In this document: one piece after another, positions 56,913 through 64,000 of the stretch
Layout: every line of letters starts with the position of its first letter
Numbering within the stretch: the first letter of the stretch is position 1
Assembly: GCA_963762425.1 (NCBI GenBank)
Contig: CAVXKY010000019.1
Span: 101,441 to 165,440 of the forward strand
From: REEB95 sp963762425
Lineage (GTDB): Bacteria > Pseudomonadota > Alphaproteobacteria > ATCC43930 > CGMCC-115725
DNA: 64,000 nt
Direction of reading: 5' to 3'
The notes under the pieces: model-generated
Told to the model about the DNA's origin: nothing
Seen by the model: the letters and a program-made list of their open reading frames with translations, nothing else
The model's database searches: none
Made by a program: the position numbers and the translations under genes

Positions 56913-58328
56913 ATGTTGCGTATCTTCGGTCACTTCGTGCCGCTTCCGGCGCTTCTGGTCGGATTGTGCGAAATCTTCCTGATCTCGCTGGCGCTGTTGA
57001 TCGCGCTCGGGCCCGCCCCGGCCGAAGCGCTGACGCATCTGCATTTCATTTCGCCCTCGGCGCAGTTCACCGCCGGATTCACCGGCCTGGCGATCGGCGC
57101 CATGAGCGTGGTCGGGCTTTACAACTACGACGTCTTCCTCGATTCGCGCGTGATGATCACCAAGATCGTGGTGGCGCTGGCGCTGGTGCTGCCGGTGGCG
57201 GCGGTGCTGTGCGCCTTCTTCGCCAACGAGGCCTATGGCGGCCATTTGGGTTCCTGGGCCGCCTTGTGCTTCAAGGGCAGCCTGGCCTGGATGGGCGGCG
57301 TGATCGTGACCCGCGTCGGATTCCTCCATTATTCCAGCTCCGAGAGCTTCCGCCGCCGCATCATCGTGCTCGGCACCGGCGTGCGCGCCTCGCGCATCGC
57401 CGAATTGGCGAATTCCGGCCGCAACCGTTATTTCGTGCCCAAGGCCTTCGTCCACGCGCATGGCGACGTGCACCTGGTTTCGGGTTCGACGCTCGATCTC
57501 GACCAGACCGAGGACCAGCACGCGCTCGCCAAATTCGCGAAGGCCGCGGGCGTCAAGGAAGTGGTGGTGGCGACCGACGACCGCCGGGGCATGCCGGTGA
57601 CCCAGCTGCTGCATTGCAAGATCGCCGGCGTCAACGTGGTCGATTACCTGACCTTCTGGGAACGCGAAAACGGCCGCATCGACATCGAGGCGTTGCAGCC
57701 GAGCTGGCTGATCTTCTCCGACGGCTTCCGCCAGGGCGCGGTGGTCGACGTCATGAAGCGCGTCTTCGACCTCGCCGCGAGCTTCGTTCTGCTGGCCGCG
57801 ACGTTGCCGGTCATAGCACTCACCGCCGTCGCCATCCGGCTCGAAAGCCCCGGCCCGGTGCTCTACCGCCAGGAACGCACCGGTTATCACGGCCGGCCCT
57901 TCACGCTCTTGAAGTTCCGCAGCATGCGTCCGGACGCCGAAATCGGCGGCGCGCCGCAATGGGCCACCCAGGCCGACCCGCGCGTGACCCGCATCGGCGC
58001 GATCATCCGCAAATACCGCATCGACGAGCTGCCGCAGCTCTGGAACGTGTTCCGCGGCCAGATGAGCTTCGTCGGCCCACGCCCCGAGCGGCCGTTCTTC
58101 GTGGAGCAACTGGCCCGGGACATTCCGTTCTACGAGGAACGCCACGCGGTGAAGCCGGGCATCACCGGCTGGGCCCAGGTCAATTGCGCCTATGGCGCCT
58201 CGCTCGACGACGCGCGTTTGAAGCTCGCCTACGACCTCTATTACGTGAAGAACCGCACCCTGTTTCTCGACATCGTGATCCTGATCCAGACCGTCCGGGT
58301 CATCCTGTTCCACGAGGGGGCGCGCTAG
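56913..58328 (+). CDS. PEP-CTERM-system sugar transferase (EpsB-like polyprenyl glycosylphosphotransferase)
   Basis: This 471-aa membrane enzyme would start exopolysaccharide repeat-unit synthesis by moving a sugar-1-phosphate to undecaprenyl phosphate. The N-terminus MLRIFGHFVPLPALLVGLCE and four early TM segments follow the EpsB pattern linked to exosortase systems. A Rossmann-like middle (RRRIIVLGTGVRASRIAELA) precedes the catalytic bacterial-sugar-transferase domain: KRVFDLAASFVLLAATLPVI, YRQERTGYHGRPFTLLKFRS, RKYRIDELPQLWNVFRGQMS, FVGPRPERP and YDLYYVKNRTLFLDI. GGGAG precedes ATG 56913. It is 4 bases upstream of prsK. Confidence 0.88.
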   Translation: MLRIFGHFVPLPALLVGLCEIFLISLALLIALGPAPAEALTHLHFISPSAQFTAGFTGLAIGAMSVVGLYNYDVFLDSRVMITKIVVALALVLPVAAVLCAFFANEAYGGHLGSWAALCFKGSLAWMGGVIVTRVGFLHYSSSESFRRRIIVLGTGVRASRIAELANSGRNRYFVPKAFVHAHGDVHLVSGSTLDLDQTEDQHALAKFAKAAGVKEVVVATDDRRGMPVTQLLHCKIAGVNVVDYLTFWERENGRIDIEALQPSWLIFSDGFRQGAVVDVMKRVFDLAASFVLLAATLPVIALTAVAIRLESPGPVLYRQERTGYHGRPFTLLKFRSMRPDAEIGGAPQWATQADPRVTRIGAIIRKYRIDELPQLWNVFRGQMSFVGPRPERPFFVEQLARDIPFYEERHAVKPGITGWAQVNCAYGASLDDARLKLAYDLYYVKNRTLFLDIVILIQTVRVILFHEGAR

Positions 58329-58332
58329 AATC

Positions 58333-60345
58333 ATGGGCCTCGCCCCGGTCACGGCACCTATCTGCGCCGGCGCCTTCGCGGCGCTGTTCCTGTTCACGCT
58401 GGCGCGCGGCAAGCCCTCGCGCGAGGGCCGCTTCGTGCTGGCCGCGTCGGCCGCGACGGCGTTGTGGGCGGTCTTCACCGGCTTCGGCGGCGAAACCTTC
58501 GGCGATTTCGTGCCGCTCTTGGAGACCGTGCAGGGCCTGATCTGGCTCGCGCTGTTGGCGATGCTGCTGCGCCCGCAACCGGGCGACGCCAAGCGACTGG
58601 CATTCTGGCGGGCCGCGATCTGGGGCGGAGCCTTGGCTTGTCTCTCGGTCATCGCCGACGATCTGGTGCATTGGGCCGGGGCTGGCGAGCTCGCCATCCC
58701 GCAGATCCTGGCGCGCGAGGGACTGGCGGTGGCCGGGCTGCTGCTGGTCGAGAACCTCTACCGCAACACCGAGCAGAAGCGGCTGTGGAACGTGGCGCCT
58801 TTGTGCATCGCCATCGGCGGCTTCTTCGCCTATCAGCTGTTCCTCTATTCGAACGCGCTCTTGACCGGGCACGTCAATCCGCTCTTCGCCGAGGCGCGGC
58901 TGGCGGCGACGGCCTTGAGCGCGCCGTTCCTGGCGCTCACCCTCGCGCGCAACCGCGACTGGCGCATCGACATCCACATCTCGCGCCGCGTGGTGTTTCA
59001 CACCTTCACCCTGGTGGTGAGCGGCGGATTCCTGCTCGCGGTCGCGGCGTTGGGCGCGGCGGTGCACGAGATGGGCGGCGAGTGGGGCCCGGCGGCGCAG
59101 GTGATCTCGCTGTTCGGCGCGATCCTGGTGCTGGCGTTGGTGCTGTCCTCGGGCGGCATCCAGGCGCGGCTCAAATACCTGGTGTCGCGGAATTTCTTCT
59201 CGCTGCGCTACGACTACCGCCTCGAGTGGATGAACTTCATCGAGACCCTGTCCGCGCGCGGCGAAGGCGAGGATTTGAAGCGCCGCGTGATCGAGGCGGT
59301 GGCCAACATCGTCGACAGTCCGCGCGGCGCGCTGTGGCTGATCGACGGTCAAGCCGGCTATCGCCCGGCGGCGGGCTTCGATTTGCGGCTGGCGGCGGAC
59401 GCGCGCGAAGCCCCGGACGCCGATTTCGTCGCCGGATTCCGCGGCGGAGCCTGGATCCAGGAAATGACGCAGGAGAAAGGCCCCGCCAACTGGCGCGCCT
59501 CGGCGGATTTCTGGCTGGCGGTGCCGCTGGCGCATTGCGGGCGCTTGATCGGATTCATCACGCTGACCCGGCCGCGCGCGCCCTTGGACCTCAACTGGGA
59601 AAGCTTCGAGCTGCTGCGCGCGGTGGCGCGCCAGGCGGCGAGTTATATCTGCGAGGAACGCGCGGCGCAGGCGCTGGCCGATGCGCGCGGCCTCGAGCAA
59701 TACGGCAAGCGTTTCGCCTTCGTCGGCCACGACATCAAGAACCTGGCGGGCCAGCTGCGGTTGATCGCCGAAAACGCGCGGGCCCACGGCGACGACCCCG
59801 AATTCCGCGCCGACGTTTTCCGCACCATCGAATGCTCGGCCGAGCGCATGAACAAGCTCTTGTCGCAGCTGAAGGCGGGCAATGCCGAAACCGGGGCATC
59901 CGATCCCGCCACTCTGATCGCCGAGGTGGCGCGCGATCTCTCCGGCCCGGGGATATCCGTCCGGGCCGAAACCCGCGGCACGAACTCCGTCCGCATCGCG
60001 GCCTCGACGCTGCGCTCGGCGCTCGCCCATCTCGTCAGCAACGCCGTCGAGGCCTCGCGCCCGGGTCAAGCCGTGATCATGAAGAGCGCGGCCGAAGCGG
60101 GGAAACTCGTCATCGAGATCGCGGACCAGGGTCCCGGCATGACGCCCGAATTCATCCAAAACGATCTGTTCCGTCCGCTCCGCACCACCAAGGCGGGCGG
60201 CCACGGCATCGGCGCCTATCAGGCGCGCGAATTGATTCGCGCGGCGGGCGGCGAGATCGAAGTCGTTTCATCCCCCGGCGCTGGCACCACCATGCGCATC
60301 GTACTGCCCCTAGCGAGCGAAGGAGCCGTCTCAACCGCGGCGTAA
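58333..60345 (+). CDS. prsK: PEP-CTERM system histidine kinase PrsK
   Basis: The 670-aa kinase has about eight N-terminal TM helices (to residue about 285), then a GAF-like domain (residues about 325-455: SARGEGEDLKRRVIEAVANI to ARQAASYICEE). The unusual H-box is FAFVGHDIKNLAGQLRLIAE, followed by HATPase motifs LVSNAVEAS, IADQGPGMTPEFIQ and TTKAGGHGIGAYQARELIRA. This layout and the HDIKN box match PrsK, partner of PrsR. The stop lies 4 bases before prsR, giving a compact operon. Confidence 0.9.
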   Translation: MGLAPVTAPICAGAFAALFLFTLARGKPSREGRFVLAASAATALWAVFTGFGGETFGDFVPLLETVQGLIWLALLAMLLRPQPGDAKRLAFWRAAIWGGALACLSVIADDLVHWAGAGELAIPQILAREGLAVAGLLLVENLYRNTEQKRLWNVAPLCIAIGGFFAYQLFLYSNALLTGHVNPLFAEARLAATALSAPFLALTLARNRDWRIDIHISRRVVFHTFTLVVSGGFLLAVAALGAAVHEMGGEWGPAAQVISLFGAILVLALVLSSGGIQARLKYLVSRNFFSLRYDYRLEWMNFIETLSARGEGEDLKRRVIEAVANIVDSPRGALWLIDGQAGYRPAAGFDLRLAADAREAPDADFVAGFRGGAWIQEMTQEKGPANWRASADFWLAVPLAHCGRLIGFITLTRPRAPLDLNWESFELLRAVARQAASYICEERAAQALADARGLEQYGKRFAFVGHDIKNLAGQLRLIAENARAHGDDPEFRADVFRTIECSAERMNKLLSQLKAGNAETGASDPATLIAEVARDLSGPGISVRAETRGTNSVRIAASTLRSALAHLVSNAVEASRPGQAVIMKSAAEAGKLVIEIADQGPGMTPEFIQNDLFRPLRTTKAGGHGIGAYQARELIRAAGGEIEVVSSPGAGTTMRIVLPLASEGAVSTAA

Positions 60346-60349
60346 TGTC

Positions 60350-61711
<1,362 letters not shown>

Positions 61712-61728
61712 GTTTCCGGAGAACCACG

Positions 61729-64000
61729 ATGGCCAAATCCACCCGCCTTTTCATCCGCGCCCTGCCCGTGCTGCTCGCGCTCGCCGCTTGGCCGCAGCAG
61801 GGCTTCGCCGACGCCTATGCCGATTCGGCGCAAAATCTCATCGACCAGGGCAACCTCAAGGGCGCGGCCATCGAATTGCGCAATGCCGCGCGCAACCAGC
61901 CGCAGAACCCCGACATCCATCTGCGCCTGACGCAGATCTATCTCGATCTCGGCAACATCCCCGCCGCCGAGGCCGAAATCCAGAGCGCCATCGCCCAGAA
62001 CGCCGACGAGGCCAAGAGCGCGCCGCTCCTGGGCCAAGTCCTGCTGCGCCAAGGCAAGTTCGGCCAGGTGCTCAAGGCAAGTGCCGGCCGGCAACCGTCC
62101 GGCCGCGGCCGAAAGCGCGGTGCGCCTGGCGCGCGGCCTGGCCTATCTGGGATTGCACCAGATGGGCGACGCCGAGTCCGCGTTGCGCGACGCCGAGCGG
62201 CTCGATCCCCGCGCCATCGACCCGAAGCTGGGCACGGCGCGCCTGCTGATGGCGCAAAACCAATCCGCCCCCGCCGAGGGCAAGGTGGACGAGGCGCTGG
62301 CGCTCGATCCGCACAACGACCGCGCGCTCACCATGAAGGCGGAATTCCTGCGTCAGCGCGGCGATTACGACGGCGCGCTCGCGCGTTACAACGACATTCT
62401 CGCGCGCGAGAAGCAGAGCGTTCCGGCGCTGCTCGGCCGGGCCAATATCGAGATCGCCAAGAACAGCCTCGATGCGGCGCAGCAGGACATCCACGCCGCC
62501 GCGGCCGAGAGCCCGAACAGTCCCGAGGCGGCCTATCTTCTGGCGCTGCTTTACGCGCGCCAGGGAAATTTCGCCAAGGCCGGCGACGTCCTGGAGAAAT
62601 TCTCGGTCCCGCTCGGCGAATTTCCCGGCGGCCATCCTGCTCACCGGCGTGGTCGAGTACTCGCAAAACCAGCTGGCGCAGGCCGAAGCCAATCTGACGC
62701 GCTTCACCGCGCGCGTGCCCAACAACCCGCTGGCGACCCGGCTTTTGGCCCAAATCGATCTGCGCCAGGGCCAGCCGGCCAAGGCCGTATCCCTGCTCGA
62801 GCCGTTGACCCAGGCCTATCCCAACGATGCGTCGGCCTGGGCGATCCTGGCCGACGCCTATGTCGCTTCCGGGGACAACGCCAAGGCGTCGGGCGCCATC
62901 AACCGCGCTTCCTCGCTCGACTCGAACAATCTGCACATCGACACCGAATTGGCGGTGTCGCGTTTCACGCTCGGCCAAACCGATCTGGCGCTGCAACAGC
63001 TCGAACACGTGTTCCAGACCACCGGCGGCGCCGAAGTCGCCGGGCCCGCGCTCGTGGTTTCCGATTTGCGCGCGCACCGCATCGACGACGCGGCCAAGAC
63101 GGCCGAGAACCTGGCGAAGCAGCGCCCGAACGATCTGGTGGTGCGCAATCTGCTGGGACTGGTGCGCGTGGCGCAATCCGACCTGGTCGGCGCCGAGCGC
63201 ATCTTCGCCGGCATCTACAGCCGAGCATCCGGAATTCACCGTCGCCGGCGTCAACCTCGCCCAGGTCTATCTCGGCGAAGGCCGGCCGGAGGATGCGCTG
63301 AGCGACATATCGCGCCATGATCGCCCGCGACGACGGCAATGTCGGCATGCGCATGACCATGGCCAATGTGCTGATCGCGATGCAGCGCTACGACGAGGCG
63401 GTGACGGTATTGCAGCGCGCCGGCGCGATCGATCCCAAGAACCCGGCTCCCGGCCTGAAGATCGCCACCATCCGCGCCGAACAGAAGGATTGGCAAAAGG
63501 CGATCGACACCATGCGCCCGATGGTCCAGCAATTCCCCAACTCCATCGAGGTGTTGGACATGATGGGACGCATCCAGATCGCCACCAAGGACAACGCCGG
63601 CGCGCTGGCGACTTATCGCCGCGCCATCGAAGTGGCGCCCACCAATGCCGCGATCTACGACCGCTATGCCGGCGTGCTCGCTTTCGCCGGCAATTGGACG
63701 GCGGCGCGCGATGCGCTGCGGCGCGCGGTCGCGCTCGCCCCCGGCGTTCCCGGCTACAAGGAAGGGTTGATCGAAACCGAATACAAGATCGGCGGCAAGG
63801 CGGCGGCGATGACCGCCGGCAAGGCGCTGATCTCGACCGGCGACAGCCCGACCCTGCCGGCGCAATGGACCGCGGCGGCGTTGGGGCGCGACGGCAAATT
63901 CGCCGACGCCGTGGCGCTCCTGACCGATGCCATACAACAGCATCCCTCCGAGGCGGCAACGGTGCAGCTCGCGATCCTGACGGCGAATGCGGGCGACCCC
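61729..64000 (+). CDS. prsT: PEP-CTERM system TPR protein PrsT, frame broken and cut by window end
   Basis: The product starts MAKSTRLFIRALPVLLALAA, a signal peptide ending near FADA, followed by tandem TPR units (SAQNLIDQGNLKGAAIELRN, NPDIHLRLTQIYLDLGNIPA and many more). This fits PrsT, a large periplasmic TPR lipoprotein/secretory partner in exosortase-A loci. The TPR pattern needs four frame changes, near 62078, 62626, 63221 and 63313, each restored by one base. Between them the TPR signal is strong (QRYDEAVTVLQRAGAIDPKN, NAGALATYRRAIEVAPTNAA). The C-terminus lies beyond 64000. It is 17 bases after prsR. Confidence 0.85.

Overview
The window is a GC-rich chromosomal segment of an alphaproteobacterium. 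The evidence is the gene order: a small SRP RNA followed by dnaX-ybaB-recR, then def-fmt-truA, rpmH-rnpA-yidD-yidC-engB-argB, dapF-mtaB-ftsY and ffh-rpsP-rimM-trmD-rplS-leuC. The order within the class cannot be fixed from this sequence. No insertion sequence, prophage, integrase or CRISPR array was seen.

Layout. 1-20.4 kb is mostly core: nudC (partial), SRP RNA, DNA replication and repair (dnaX, ybaB, recR, rmuC), protein N-terminus and tRNA processing (def, fmt, truA), lysine/peptidoglycan synthesis (dapD, dapE), arginine synthesis (argB), the rpmH-rnpA-yidD-yidC membrane-insertion cluster, an orphan histidine kinase, rlmI, gpt, a serine-rich lipoprotein and a tRNA-Arg(ACG). 20.5-29 kb is accessory: a glycosyltransferase, a YeiH-type transporter with two small companion proteins, a fluoroacetate-type dehalogenase beside an iron-type ABC transporter, and a nitroreductase. 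29.2-36 kb holds a DSF (diffusible signal factor) quorum-sensing-like locus: an RpfF-type synthase, a secreted hydrolase, an RpfC-type hybrid kinase with REC and Hpt, and a second kinase carrying an RpfG-type receiver. 36-43.4 kb is 2-oxo/2-hydroxy-acid metabolism: hydratase, serine-glyoxylate aminotransferase, MFS transporter, methyltransferase and a fused FAD/Fe-S dehydrogenase. 43.4-55.4 kb returns to core: ftsY, mtaB, dapF, ffh, rpsP, rimM, trmD, rplS and leuCDB. A separately regulated pstS with its own PHO box and terminator sits between leuC and leuD. 56.9-64 kb is the start of an exosortase/PEP-CTERM-type exopolysaccharide locus (EpsB-like sugar transferase, PrsK, PrsR, PrsT) that runs off the window end.

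Connections. The three core SRP parts (RNA, Ffh, FtsY) and the YidC insertase all lie in this window. The pst gene probably responds to phosphate starvation through PhoB, independently of leucine synthesis. The Rpf-like and Prs-like regions are two signalling systems commonly tied to biofilm or surface polysaccharide.

Quality note. At least ten single-base frame breaks occur in otherwise intact genes (nudC, dnaX three times, the 18975-20172 lipoprotein, rplS tail, prsT four times). Most look like sequencing or assembly indels rather than real gene decay.
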